Source: an uncultured Lachnospiraceae bacterium (GTDB lineage Bacteria; Bacillota; Clostridia; Lachnospirales; Lachnospiraceae). From it: a stretch of 64,000 nt of DNA. The stretch spans positions 1 to 64,000 of the forward strand of contig CACZQN010000043.1 in the NCBI GenBank assembly GCA_902783375.1, in the 5' to 3' direction. The translations under genes were made by a program, and so were the position numbers. Below, piece by piece: positions 44,208 through 53,825 of this stretch; within the stretch, counting starts at the first letter, position 1, and every line of letters begins with the position of its first letter. The notes beneath the pieces were generated by a model. The model saw nothing but the letters and a program-made list of their open reading frames with translations, was not told where the DNA came from and searched no databases.

Positions 44208-44831
44208 GTGAAAAAGAGTTTTGCAAAAACAGGTGTTGCTGCCGTACTGGTACTTGGTATGCTTCTGGCAGCGTGTGGAGGAAGCAGCAACGGAGGCAAT
44301 GCGGGAGATAGCGGGAAGACCAGTGCCGTGACGGAGAGTGCCGGAACGACGTCGGCTGCGAAGGCTGAGGATACGGCGAAGGCATCGACGGCATCGGAAG
44401 CGGAACCGCAGGCGGAAGCACCGGCTGCAGCGGCTTCTGTCGATGTGGAGGCGCTGGCAGATCGCCTGGCGGCGGACATCTCTTATGATGATACGCTTGA
44501 TCCGATCGAGGACGGCATGCTCGAGATCATCTTCTCGGATATCAAAGAAGCCGATCTTGCCGCTTATAAGATCTGGCTCTCGTCCGGATCGACAGCGGAG
44601 GAGGTTGCTGTGTTCGAGGCAAATGACGAAGCAGCAGCGGATGCTGTCTATGCAGCACTGGAGAAGCGTATCAGCGAACAGAAGAACAGCTTTGAAAATT
44701 ATGTTCCTGCAGAGGTAGACCGGCTCGAGAGCGGCGCCGTTCTGGAAAAACAGGGTACTGTTGTGGCCTTCAACGTGTCCGGAGACCCGGATGCAGCAAA
44801 GAAGATCATCAACGAGGCATTTGGAAAGTGA
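44208..44831 (+). CDS. DUF4358 lipoprotein
   Basis: 207 residues from GTG 44208 (AAAAGAGG eight bases upstream). Signal peptide with lipobox LLAAC, an Ala/Thr/Ser/Glu linker (about 25-78), then a DUF4358 domain: LADRLAADISYDDTLDPIED, AAYKIWLSSGSTAEEVAVFEA, EKRISEQKNSFENY. It is 29 bases behind the SGNH lipoprotein gene, so they likely work together at the outer membrane face. Molecular role unknown. Confidence 0.85.
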   Translation: MKKSFAKTGVAAVLVLGMLLAACGGSSNGGNAGDSGKTSAVTESAGTTSAAKAEDTAKASTASEAEPQAEAPAAAASVDVEALADRLAADISYDDTLDPIEDGMLEIIFSDIKEADLAAYKIWLSSGSTAEEVAVFEANDEAAADAVYAALEKRISEQKNSFENYVPAEVDRLESGAVLEKQGTVVAFNVSGDPDAAKKIINEAFGK

Positions 44832-44838
44832 TAATCGG

Positions 44839-44873
44839 TTCCCGGCATGATCCTGAGAGGGGCATGTCGGGAA
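44839..44873 (+). terminator. Possible weak terminator
   Basis: TTCCCGGCATG (44839-44849) pairs with CATGTCGGGAA (44863-44873) but is followed by only TT. It overlaps the leader of coaX. Confidence 0.35.
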
Positions 44874-44897
44874 TTCTGCGTCGATCGGAGGTTATTT

Positions 44898-45662
44898 ATG
44901 CTGTTTGCAGTGGATATGGGCAATACCAATATTGTTGTCGGTCTTCTCGACGGATCCCGCGTGGTCTTCGAAGAGCGGCTTGCAACCAATCCCGGCAGGA
45001 CCGCGCTGGAATATGCAATTGATTTCAAAAATCTGCTGGAACTCTACCGGATCAGCCGGGACGAGATTGACGGTGCGATCATTTCTTCTGTCGTGCCGCA
45101 GCTGACGGAGATCATCAAGAGCGCTGTCTTTAAGTCGATGGACGTCCTTCCGAAGGTCATCGGCCAGGATGTGGACCCGGGCCTGGAGATCCGGATCGAC
45201 CAGCCGTCAACCCTCGGTGCGGACCTGATTGTCGGTGCGGTCGGGGCACTGGAACTCGTGAAGCCGCCGGTCATCATCGTCGATATGGGAACGGCGACCA
45301 CCGTGACCTATGTGGATCCGGACCGGGTTTACCGGGGCGGGATTATCCTTCCGGGCGTGATGACGTCGTTCGGCGCACTGGTGGACAAGGCCTCCCAGCT
45401 GACGAAGATCGGGATTTCCGCGCCGGGCAAGGTCATCGGAACCAACACGGCCGACTGTATGCGCAGCGGCCTGGTCTATGGCAATGCGTCGATGATCGAC
45501 GGGCTGATTGACCGCATCCGCACAGAAGTGGGATATCCGGCCAGAGTGGTCGCAACCGGCGGCCTGGCATCCCTGATCATCCCGTACTGCAGGAATGAGA
45601 TTCTGGTCGATGATTCGCTCCTCCTGCGCGGACTGAAAACAATTTATGAAAGAAACCTGTGA
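44898..45662 (+). CDS. coaX: Type III pantothenate kinase
   Basis: 254 residues from ATG 44898 (CGGAGG upstream). LFAVDMGNTNIVVGL, GADLIVGAVGA, IVDMGTATTVTYV and GGIILPGV are CoaX motifs of the ASKHA fold. It catalyses the first step of coenzyme A synthesis and is insensitive to CoA feedback. Confidence 0.95.
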   Translation: MLFAVDMGNTNIVVGLLDGSRVVFEERLATNPGRTALEYAIDFKNLLELYRISRDEIDGAIISSVVPQLTEIIKSAVFKSMDVLPKVIGQDVDPGLEIRIDQPSTLGADLIVGAVGALELVKPPVIIVDMGTATTVTYVDPDRVYRGGIILPGVMTSFGALVDKASQLTKIGISAPGKVIGTNTADCMRSGLVYGNASMIDGLIDRIRTEVGYPARVVATGGLASLIIPYCRNEILVDDSLLLRGLKTIYERNL

Positions 45663-45682
45663 AATTCATCAGGATTTTACAA

Positions 45683-45710
45683 TTGTTTAATTGATTTTAT
45701 GCGTTACAAT
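45683..45710 (+). promoter_or_regulatory. Promoter of ftsH-uvrC
   Basis: TTGTTT (45683-45688), 16-base spacer, TACAAT (45705-45710). Confidence 0.5.
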
Positions 45711-45809
45711 CCTTACAATAGCAGTAGGATTTCGGTCCTTACCGTTGCTGATCAATGAGAAAGTGCTCGTGTGGGGATGGGCGCGCAATTAAACAAAGCG
45801 AGGAGATAT

Positions 45810-47747
45810 ATGGATCAACAGGACAATAATAATGGCATGAACGGAGGCAGCAACCGCTGGAACAGACGGGCAGGGATTATCTGCCTGATTTCTGCTGTCA
45901 TTCTGATTCTGCTGCTTTCTTCCATGATGAGTGCGATCCGGTCGGGTTCGACCAAGGAAGTGACGTACAACGAATTCATGAAGATGATCGAGAAAGGGCA
46001 GATCGAATCGGTTACCCTCGGGGCCAACCGGATTCAGATCACGCCGAAACCGGAACCGGGTCAGCTCTATTCCGTGATGACCTACTACACCGGTTATGTG
46101 AATGATGAAGAACTGGCACAGAAGCTGCTGGATGCGGGAATCTCGTTCTATTCCCCGACAGAAGACCGCTCTTCGTCGATTCTTTCCTTCCTTCTGGTCT
46201 ACATCCTGCCGCTTGCCGGGATCTGGATCGTGATGTATCTGCTGTACCGGTCGATCGCGAAGAACTCCGGCGGCATGATGGGTGTCGGCAAGAGTACGGC
46301 GAAAGTTTATATGGAAAAGAAGACCGGCGTGACATTTGCAGATGTGGCCGGCGAGGATGAGGCGAAGGACAGCCTTCGCGAGATGGTTGATTTCCTGCAT
46401 AACCCGGGAAAATACACCCAGATTGGTGCCAAGCTTCCGAAGGGTGCCCTGCTTGTCGGACCTCCGGGAACCGGTAAGACCCTTCTGGCAAAGGCAGTTG
46501 CCGGTGAGGCGAATGTTCCATTCTTCTCCCTGTCCGGTTCTGATTTTGTCGAGATGTTTGTCGGCGTCGGTGCCTCCCGTGTGCGTGACCTGTTCAAACA
46601 GGCACAGAGCATGGCACCATGTATCATTTTCATCGATGAGATCGATGCAATCGGTAAATCCCGTGATTCGCGGTACGGCGGTGGAAATGATGAGCGTGAG
46701 CAGACTCTGAACCAGCTGCTCGCCGAGATGGACGGTTTCGATTCCTCCAAGGGTATCGTCATTCTGGCTGCGACGAACCGGCCGGATGTGCTCGATAAGG
46801 CCCTGCTGCGTCCGGGACGGTTTGACCGCCGGGTCATCGTCGACAAGCCGGACCTGAAGGGCAGATATGAGATCCTCAAGGTCCACAGCAAGGACGTCAT
46901 GATGGATGATACGGTTGATCTGAATGCGATTGCCATGGCAACAGCCGGTGCAGTCGGTTCGGACCTTGCCAATATGATTAACGAAGCGGCCATTATGGCG
47001 GTCAAGGCCGGGAGAAGAAGCGTCTCTCAGAAAGACCTGTTTGAAGCGGTTGAAGTCGTCATTGCCGGTAAGGAAAAGAAAGACCGGATTCTCGGAGAAG
47101 AGGAGAAGCGCGTGGTCGCTTTCCACGAGGTCGGACATGCACTGGTGATGGCTCTGATGAAGGATACGGATCCGGTCCAGAAGATCACCATCGTTCCGAG
47201 AACCATGGGATCGCTCGGCTATACCCTGCAGATGCCGGAAGAAGAGAAGTACCTGATGACGAAGGCAGAGCTGCAGGCGAAGATTGTCTCCTTCCTCGGC
47301 GGACGAGCAGCGGAAGAGGTGGTCTTCGGATCCATCACGACCGGTGCTTCGAATGATATTGAGCAGGCGACCTCCATTGCCAAGGCAATGATCACCCAGT
47401 ACGGCATGTCCGAGAAATTCGGCATGGTGAATCTGGTGTCGGTTGAGAACCAGTATCTGGACGGACGTGCCGTGATGAACTGCGCGGATGCAACCGCTGC
47501 CCAGGTCGACGAAGAGATCCGCAGAATCATTGCGGAGTCCTACAAGGAAGCGGTCCGGATGATTTCCGAAAATCTGGATGCGCTGCATGCGATTGCTGAA
47601 GAACTTCTGGACAAGGAAACCATCACCGGTGCGGAGTTCATGACCACATTCCATAGAGTGCTGGATGAGCGGAACCTGCCGGAAGACGGGCAGGCGGATC
47701 CTGCTGCGGCACAGGAACAGCCAGAACAGGTTGAATCGGATGTTTAA
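45810..47747 (+). CDS. ftsH: ATP-dependent zinc metalloprotease FtsH
   Basis: 645 residues from ATG 45810 (GAGGAGA upstream). Two membrane helices (about 22-42 and 122-145) flank a short outer domain; then an AAA+ motor ([42 protein letters not shown]) and the zinc protease site HEVGH. It degrades damaged membrane proteins and short-lived regulators. Confidence 0.97.
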   Translation: MDQQDNNNGMNGGSNRWNRRAGIICLISAVILILLLSSMMSAIRSGSTKEVTYNEFMKMIEKGQIESVTLGANRIQITPKPEPGQLYSVMTYYTGYVNDEELAQKLLDAGISFYSPTEDRSSSILSFLLVYILPLAGIWIVMYLLYRSIAKNSGGMMGVGKSTAKVYMEKKTGVTFADVAGEDEAKDSLREMVDFLHNPGKYTQIGAKLPKGALLVGPPGTGKTLLAKAVAGEANVPFFSLSGSDFVEMFVGVGASRVRDLFKQAQSMAPCIIFIDEIDAIGKSRDSRYGGGNDEREQTLNQLLAEMDGFDSSKGIVILAATNRPDVLDKALLRPGRFDRRVIVDKPDLKGRYEILKVHSKDVMMDDTVDLNAIAMATAGAVGSDLANMINEAAIMAVKAGRRSVSQKDLFEAVEVVIAGKEKKDRILGEEEKRVVAFHEVGHALVMALMKDTDPVQKITIVPRTMGSLGYTLQMPEEEKYLMTKAELQAKIVSFLGGRAAEEVVFGSITTGASNDIEQATSIAKAMITQYGMSEKFGMVNLVSVENQYLDGRAVMNCADATAAQVDEEIRRIIAESYKEAVRMISENLDALHAIAEELLDKETITGAEFMTTFHRVLDERNLPEDGQADPAAAQEQPEQVESDV

Positions 47748-49644
47748 TATTCAGGAAGAATTAAAGAAACTCCCGGCCAAGCCGGGAGTTTATATCATGC
47801 ACAACAATCTCGACGAAGTGATCTACGTCGGGAAGGCGGTCATCCTCAAGAACCGGGTGCGACAGTATTTCCAGAATCCCGAGCGCCATACGGCGAAGAT
47901 CCGGAAAATGGTGTCCAGCATTGACCATTTCGAATATATCGTAACCGATTCCGAGGTGGAGGCCCTGGTGCTCGAGTGCAATCTGATCAAGGAATATCGC
48001 CCGAAGTACAACACGATGCTGAAGGACGACAAGTCCTATCCGTATATCCGGGTCACGGTGAATGAGGCATTTCCGAGAGTCATGATGACCCGGCAGATGA
48101 AGCGGGACGGATCGAGATACTTCGGACCGTACCCGAACTATATCCGGGATATGCTGGACCTGATCCATAAGGTCTATGGCATCCGGAACTGCACCAGGAA
48201 TCTGCCGCAGGACATCGGGAAAGAAAGACCCTGCCTGAATTACCAGATCGGACGTTGCCCGGCACCCTGCCAGGGGTATATCACCGAGGAGGAATACCGG
48301 AAACGGATCGATGAGGTGATCCGGTTCCTCGACGGGGATACCGATGCGATTACGACCGAGATTGAGAGACGGATGCAGGCAGCGGCGGAGCGGCTGGAGT
48401 TTGAGGAGGCGGCTTCCTACCGGGATCTTCTGGCCACAGCCAGAAAGATGAACGAGCAGCAGAAGATCAACTCCACAGAGAGTCTCGAGGACCGGGATTA
48501 CATTGCGATGGCCAGGGCGGATGACGAGGCGGTCATCCAGGTCTTCTTTGTCCGCGGCGGAAAGCTGATCGGAAGAGAACATTTTGAGATCAATGATGTG
48601 CGCGGGGAAGAGAAGGCGCAGATCTACGCGGAATTTATCAAGCAGTACTATGCCGGAACCCCGTTCGTTCCGCGGGAGGTCATGGTGCAGGGCGAGGTCG
48701 CCGATGCGGAAGTGATCGCTTCCTACCTGACGCTGCGGCGCGGCGGCAAGGTGAATGTCACCTGGCCGAAGCGCGGGGAGAAGGCAAAGCTGATCGAACT
48801 GGCTTATCAGAATGCGTCGATGGTGCTGAATAAGGACAGCGAGCGGAACAAGCGGGAGATGGCAAGGACGCTCGGTGCACTGAGAGATCTTGGCAAACTG
48901 CTTGGAATCGGTGAGATTCACCGCGTGGAGTCCTATGATATTTCCAACACCAGCGGCTATGAGAATGTCGGCTCAATGGTGGTCTTCGTCGACGGCAAGC
49001 CCAAAAACAGAGATTACAGGAAGTTCCGGATCAAAGGCTTCAAGGGACAGAACGACTATGCGTCGATGGAGGAGGTCCTGACCCGGAGATTCACCCATGG
49101 CTTAGAGGAACAGGAAAAGCTGAAGGAGAGCGGGCTCGCGAATTCGATGGGAAAATTCAGCGAATTTCCGGACCTGATTCTGATGGACGGTGGCAGAGGA
49201 CAGGTGAACATCTGTCTGGCCGTGCTGGAAAAGCTGGGCATCTCCCTGCCGGTGGCAGGCCTGGTGAAGGATGACCATCACCGTACGAGGGGAATCTATT
49301 ACAACAATGTCCTGCAGCCAATCGATACCTCCGGTGAGATGTTCCACCTGATCACGCGGATTCAGGATGAGACGCACCGGTTTGCCATCAGCTATCACAA
49401 ACTGCTCCGGTCAAAGGACCAGGTGAAGTCCATCCTCGATGATATCCCGGGCGTCGGGGAGAAGCGCAGAAGGGCACTGATGCGCCATTTTGTATCGCTT
49501 GATGCCATCAAGAATGCAAGTGAAGAGGAACTGGCCGATGTGGAGACGATGAACCGGGCCAGTGCCAAAGCGGTCTATGACTTCTTCCGGACAGGGGGTC
49601 AGACGGAAGGAGGAAAAGACAAAACGGAGGACGCGGAGGATTGA
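47740..49644 (+). CDS. uvrC: Excinuclease ABC subunit C
   Basis: 634 residues from ATG 47740, overlapping the ftsH stop by eight bases. GIY-YIG domain ([18 protein letters not shown]), UVR motif ([16 protein letters not shown]), an RNase H-like nuclease ([36 protein letters not shown]) and helix-hairpin-helix tail ([15 protein letters not shown]). It makes both incisions in nucleotide excision repair. Confidence 0.97.
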   Translation: MFNIQEELKKLPAKPGVYIMHNNLDEVIYVGKAVILKNRVRQYFQNPERHTAKIRKMVSSIDHFEYIVTDSEVEALVLECNLIKEYRPKYNTMLKDDKSYPYIRVTVNEAFPRVMMTRQMKRDGSRYFGPYPNYIRDMLDLIHKVYGIRNCTRNLPQDIGKERPCLNYQIGRCPAPCQGYITEEEYRKRIDEVIRFLDGDTDAITTEIERRMQAAAERLEFEEAASYRDLLATARKMNEQQKINSTESLEDRDYIAMARADDEAVIQVFFVRGGKLIGREHFEINDVRGEEKAQIYAEFIKQYYAGTPFVPREVMVQGEVADAEVIASYLTLRRGGKVNVTWPKRGEKAKLIELAYQNASMVLNKDSERNKREMARTLGALRDLGKLLGIGEIHRVESYDISNTSGYENVGSMVVFVDGKPKNRDYRKFRIKGFKGQNDYASMEEVLTRRFTHGLEEQEKLKESGLANSMGKFSEFPDLILMDGGRGQVNICLAVLEKLGISLPVAGLVKDDHHRTRGIYYNNVLQPIDTSGEMFHLITRIQDETHRFAISYHKLLRSKDQVKSILDDIPGVGEKRRRALMRHFVSLDAIKNASEEELADVETMNRASAKAVYDFFRTGGQTEGGKDKTEDAED

Positions 49645-49669
49645 AGAATCTGTCCGGGTATGTTACACT
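49641..49669 (+). promoter_or_regulatory. Promoter of the hprK gene group
   Basis: TTGAAG (49641-49646, overlapping the uvrC stop), 17-base spacer, TACACT (49664-49669). Confidence 0.5.
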
Positions 49670-49722
49670 GAGATACAGGATGTAAAAATGGCAGTGCCAG
49701 TCTAAGATGAGTGAGGTGAGGA

Positions 49723-50676
49723 ATGTACACCATAGAACTGACAAAGATCATCAAGCAGATGAATCTGGAGAATCTGACCCCGGAGATCGACACCGACGAG
49801 ATCCTGATCGATCATCCGGATCTGAACCGGCCTGCTCTGCAGCTGGCGGGATTTTTTGATCATTTTGATTCCGAGCGCATCCAGATCATCGGGAATGTGG
49901 AATATGCATTCATGACTAAGATGGGCGTGGAACAGGGAATCCCCATGTTTGAACGGCTGATGAGCTATCAGTTCCCGGCCCTGATCTTCTGCAGAAGCCT
50001 TCCGGTCCATGAGGAGATCACCAGGCTCGGCAGAAAGTTCGGCATTCCGATTCTCCGTTCGGACAAGGCGACATCTGTCCTGGAGTCGCGGCTGATCCGT
50101 TTCCTGCATGAAGAACTGGCGCCGAGAGTTACCATGCACGGCGTGCTGGTCGACATCTACGGTGAGGGTGTCCTGATCACCGGCGATTCCGGGATCGGGA
50201 AGAGTGAAGCGGCCCTTGAACTCATCAAGCGCGGCCACCGTCTGGTGTCGGATGATGTGGTTGTCATCCGCCGGGTGAATGAGAATATGCTGCTCGGAAA
50301 GGCACCGGACATCACCAAATACCTGATCGAACTGCGCGGCATCGGCATCATCGATGTCCGGACGCTGTTCGGCTTTGCAGCGGTCCGCGATGAGAAGAGC
50401 ATCGATGTCATCATCCGGCTCGAAGAGTGGGACAAGGACCAGGAATACGACCGGATGGGACTGGAAGACCAGTATACGGAGATCCTGGGCAATAAGGTGG
50501 TGACCCATCATATCCCGATCCGCCCGGGCAGGAATCTTTCGATCATCTGCGAGGCGGCAGCGGCGAATTACCGTCAGCGTGCGAACGGATACAATGCAGG
50601 CCGCGAGCTGTATAACCGCGTCTCGGAGAATATCCAGAGAAAGCTTGACGGCATCAAGGTGGGACCGCGGGTATAA
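49723..50676 (+). CDS. hprK: HPr kinase/phosphorylase
   Basis: 317 residues. Walker A GDSGIGKS (154-161), the catalytic His139 in VTMHGVLV, and LVSDDVVVIRR are HprK motifs. It phosphorylates a serine of HPr/Crh in response to glycolytic intermediates and removes it when phosphate is high. Its likely substrate lies 2.9 kb downstream (53552). Confidence 0.96.
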   Translation: MYTIELTKIIKQMNLENLTPEIDTDEILIDHPDLNRPALQLAGFFDHFDSERIQIIGNVEYAFMTKMGVEQGIPMFERLMSYQFPALIFCRSLPVHEEITRLGRKFGIPILRSDKATSVLESRLIRFLHEELAPRVTMHGVLVDIYGEGVLITGDSGIGKSEAALELIKRGHRLVSDDVVVIRRVNENMLLGKAPDITKYLIELRGIGIIDVRTLFGFAAVRDEKSIDVIIRLEEWDKDQEYDRMGLEDQYTEILGNKVVTHHIPIRPGRNLSIICEAAAANYRQRANGYNAGRELYNRVSENIQRKLDGIKVGPRV

Positions 50677-50729
50677 AGACAATTAATAAGAACAGAAACC
50701 GGAAAGGGTTTTACGAGGAGGAAAAGAAT

Positions 50730-51653
50730 ATGGGCAAGTTTTGTTTTGGCGTGGACATCGGCGGAACGTCCGTGAAGATGGGCATGTTCTCGGAAGATGG
50801 TTCCCTGATCAAGAAGTGGGAGATCAAGACCTCGAAGGAAACAGCACTGGAAGATGTCGCTGCTTCGGTCAAGGAGCATCTGACCGATGAGTATCCGGCG
50901 GAGAACTGTGCCGGTATCGGCATCGATGTACCGGGACCGGTCGTGTCCGGCGGGATCGTTCTCGAGTGCGTCAACCTCGGCTGGAGCAGAACAGATGTGA
51001 AGGGTGAGATGGAACGCCTCTGCGGCCTGCCGACCTTTGTCGGCAATGATGCAGACGTTGCTGCACTTGGTGAGATGTGGCAGGGCGGCGGAAAAGGATA
51101 TGCCAACCAGGTCATGATCACACTGGGAACCGGCGTCGGCGGCGGTGTCATCCTCGGCGGGAAGATCCTCGACGGTTCGAATGGTGCCGGCGGTGAGATC
51201 GGCCACATGGTTGTCAACTATGAAGAGACGGATGTCTGCGGCTGCGGGAAGAGAGGCTGCCTGGAGCAGTATGCTTCTGCGACCGGAATTGTCCGCCTTG
51301 CAAGAAAGGCCATTGAGGCCGGTGCTGAAACCTGCCTGAAAAATGATGAGACACTCTCTGCCAAGGCAGTGCTCGATGCGGCGAAGGCCGGGGATCCGCT
51401 GGGCCTGAAGGTCCTTGATCAGCTCGGCTGGTATCTGGCGGTTGCCTGTGCAAATATTGCGCAGGTTGTGGATCCGCAGATCTTCGTCATCGGCGGCGGT
51501 GTTTCCGCTGCAGGAACGGTCATCATCGATGCAATTGAGAAGTACTATGATACCTATGTCATGCATTCTTTAAAGGGCAAACCGTTCATTCTGGCAACGC
51601 TTGGCAATGATGCCGGAATCTATGGATGCGCAGGAATGGTTTTTTCGGATTAA
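50730..51653 (+). CDS. glcK: ROK-family glucokinase
   Basis: 307 residues. FGVDIGGTSVKMG (phosphate site), GIDVPGPV, NDADVAALGE and the zinc motif CGCGKRGCLEQYAS define a ROK glucokinase. It phosphorylates glucose, consistent with the neighbouring carbon-regulation genes hprK, Crh-like HPr and pfkA. GAGGAGG upstream. Confidence 0.93.
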   Translation: MGKFCFGVDIGGTSVKMGMFSEDGSLIKKWEIKTSKETALEDVAASVKEHLTDEYPAENCAGIGIDVPGPVVSGGIVLECVNLGWSRTDVKGEMERLCGLPTFVGNDADVAALGEMWQGGGKGYANQVMITLGTGVGGGVILGGKILDGSNGAGGEIGHMVVNYEETDVCGCGKRGCLEQYASATGIVRLARKAIEAGAETCLKNDETLSAKAVLDAAKAGDPLGLKVLDQLGWYLAVACANIAQVVDPQIFVIGGGVSAAGTVIIDAIEKYYDTYVMHSLKGKPFILATLGNDAGIYGCAGMVFSD

Positions 51654-51659
51654 TCGGGC

Positions 51660-52577
51660 ATGGATGCAGGAACAAAGAATAACACATTACAGAGAATAGA
51701 GGCGCTTCCGGGGATCCTTGCGGTTCTCCCGGAAGAGCCTTTGCGCGACCATACCACCTTCCGGATCGGAGGACCCGCGGAGTTTTTCGTGACCGTCGGG
51801 ACTGCAGAAGGGGCAGATGCACTGATCCGCTTCGCAGGCGGCTGCGGTATGCCGCTCCGCTTCCTGGGCTTTGGCAGCAATGTGCTGGCGCCGGATGAGG
51901 GACTTCGCGGCATCACGGCAGTGCTTGCAGGTGATTTCCAGGAGATCCGGATGGATCAGGCGTCCGGGGTCGTGAAGGCCGGGGCAGGCGTTTCGCTTGC
52001 GAACCTGGCGGCAGCCACCGCGAAGGAAGGGCTTGCAGGGCTCGCTTTTGCCGGCGGGATCCCGGGTTCGGTCGGCGGGGGCATCCTGATGAATGCAGGT
52101 GCCTACGGCGGTGAGATGAAGGATGTGCTGCGTGAGGCGGAGGTCCTGATCGATGGAACAGTCCGGACCATGACGGCGGAAGAGCTGCAGCTTTCCTACC
52201 GGCACAGCGTCCTGATGGAGCGGCCGGGACTGATCCTTTCCGGAACCTTCGTGCTTCAGAAAGAGGATCCGGAGAAGATCCTTGCCGAGATCCGGGAACT
52301 GAATCACCGGAGGCAGGAAAAACAGCCGCTCAATTATCCCAGTGCCGGAAGTGCGTTCAAGCGGCCGGAGGGATATTTTGCAGCTGCACTGATCGAAGAA
52401 TGCGGGCTGAAAGGGAAGCAGGTCGGAGGCGCTGCGGTATCGGAAAAGCACAGCGGCTTCATTGTCAACCTGGGCGGAGCGACAGCGGCAGACGTGCGGG
52501 AACTGATCCGCGTGGTGCAGGAGACTGTGGCGGAGCAAAAGGGTGTCCGGCTGGAACCCGAGATCCGTATTCTGTAA
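51660..52577 (+). CDS. murB: UDP-N-acetylenolpyruvoylglucosamine reductase
   Basis: 305 residues. RDHTTFRIGGPAEFFV and RFLGFGSNVLAPDEG bind FAD; AGIPGSVGGGILMNAGAYGGE and YPSAGSAFKRPEG (catalytic Ser) are MurB motifs; RLEPEIRIL closes it. It makes UDP-N-acetylmuramate. Confidence 0.96.
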   Translation: MDAGTKNNTLQRIEALPGILAVLPEEPLRDHTTFRIGGPAEFFVTVGTAEGADALIRFAGGCGMPLRFLGFGSNVLAPDEGLRGITAVLAGDFQEIRMDQASGVVKAGAGVSLANLAAATAKEGLAGLAFAGGIPGSVGGGILMNAGAYGGEMKDVLREAEVLIDGTVRTMTAEELQLSYRHSVLMERPGLILSGTFVLQKEDPEKILAEIRELNHRRQEKQPLNYPSAGSAFKRPEGYFAAALIEECGLKGKQVGGAAVSEKHSGFIVNLGGATAADVRELIRVVQETVAEQKGVRLEPEIRIL

Positions 52578-52589
52578 GGGGTGACCGGG

Positions 52590-53546
52590 ATGTCCTTTTC
52601 ATCGGAAATCAAAAAGGAGCTGGCGGAGCGGCTGCCTGAATCTGCAGGCAGCCAGATTCCGCATTGCCAGATCGCCGAACTGGCGGCAATTCTGGCATTG
52701 GCCGGGCATTTCAGGCAAGAAAAAGATGGAAGTTATTCGATCCTGATACGCACGGAAAATGCATTTGTGGCAAGAAAATTCTTTACATTATCAAAAAATG
52801 TATATAATATAAAGAATGAGGTCCGGATCCGGAAGAAGAAATCCGGCCTCGTCTATCTTGTGTCTGTGGAGCAGGGAGAGGTTACCGACCGCATGCTCAC
52901 AGATACCGGGATTCTTCAGGGAGAAGAGGGGGAGAAGAGAATCGGGACCTCTCTTGCGGAAGTGCCGGTCGAGGTGATCCGCAGAAAGTGCTGCAAGCGG
53001 GCCTATCTGAGAGGCGCATTTCTTGCAGCAGGATCCATGACCAACCCTGAACATTCCTATCATTTCGAGATTGCCGTCCGGGACGAAGCGGAAGCCAGAC
53101 GGCTGCGGGAGATCATCCGGACGTTCGGCATCGATGCCAGAATGACGAACCGGAAGAATCACACCATCGTGTATGTGAAGGAAGGCGATCAGATCGCCGA
53201 TTTCCTGCGGGTGATGGAAGCGCCCGGTGCGCTGATGGCGTTTATGAATATCCGGATTGTGAAAGAAGTCCGGAATTCCGTCAACCGGCAGGTGAATTTC
53301 GAAATGGCAAATATCAATAAGACTGCGGATGCTGCATCGAGGCAGCTAGCCGCAATCAGGCTGTTGCAGGAAGAAGGGCGTTTTAAGACGCTGCCGCCTG
53401 CGCTGAAGGTGATCGCAGAGCTCCGGATGGAATACCCGGAAGCAACCCTTGCCGAGCTCGGCAGGATGCTGGACCCGCCGATCGGAAAGTCCGGCGTAAA
53501 TCACCGTCTGAACAAACTGACTGCAATGGTCGACATGGAGGAGTAA
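52590..53546 (+). CDS. whiA: Sporulation/cell-division regulator WhiA
   Basis: 318 residues from ATG 52590. MSFSSEIKKELAER start, a degenerate LAGLIDADG region (CKRAYLRGAFLAAGSMTNPEHSYHFEI) and a C-terminal helix-turn-helix (SRQLAAIRLL, LAELGRMLDPPIGKSGVNHRLNKL). WhiA is a DNA-binding protein linked to division and carbon flow. In many Firmicutes rapZ precedes whiA; here murB ends 12 bases before it and rapZ is absent. Confidence 0.95.
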   Translation: MSFSSEIKKELAERLPESAGSQIPHCQIAELAAILALAGHFRQEKDGSYSILIRTENAFVARKFFTLSKNVYNIKNEVRIRKKKSGLVYLVSVEQGEVTDRMLTDTGILQGEEGEKRIGTSLAEVPVEVIRRKCCKRAYLRGAFLAAGSMTNPEHSYHFEIAVRDEAEARRLREIIRTFGIDARMTNRKNHTIVYVKEGDQIADFLRVMEAPGALMAFMNIRIVKEVRNSVNRQVNFEMANINKTADAASRQLAAIRLLQEEGRFKTLPPALKVIAELRMEYPEATLAELGRMLDPPIGKSGVNHRLNKLTAMVDMEE

Positions 53547-53551
53547 GACAC

Positions 53552-53815
53552 ATGACAAGCAAGAAAGTAACCATCAGCATCCCAAGTGGTCTCGAAGCAA
53601 GACCGATTGCCCTTCTGGTACAGATGGCATCCAAATATGACAACTGTAAGATCTATTTTGAGACGGAAGACAAGCGGATTAACGCGAAGAGCATCATGGG
53701 CATGATGAGCCTCGGGCTCGGAAGCGGAGACGTCATCACGGTCGTGACCGAAGGTGAGGATGAAGAAGGGGCCTGTGCCCACATCGCCGGATACCTCGCC
53801 GGAGAGGACGAATAA
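53552..53815 (+). CDS. HPr-like protein with Glu15 (Crh-like)
   Basis: 87 residues with the HPr fold. The phosphotransfer motif GLHARP is GLEARP, with Glu at exactly residue 15 where the PTS histidine should be, so it cannot carry PTS phosphate. The regulatory serine region is kept (NAKSIMGMMSLG, Ser47), so HprK could phosphorylate it. This is the logic of Bacillus Crh, which has Gln there. It sits five bases after whiA and shares the window with hprK. A dedicated carbon-signal role is inferred. Confidence 0.88.
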   Translation: MTSKKVTISIPSGLEARPIALLVQMASKYDNCKIYFETEDKRINAKSIMGMMSLGLGSGDVITVVTEGEDEEGACAHIAGYLAGEDE

Positions 53816-53825
53816 GGAGGAAACG

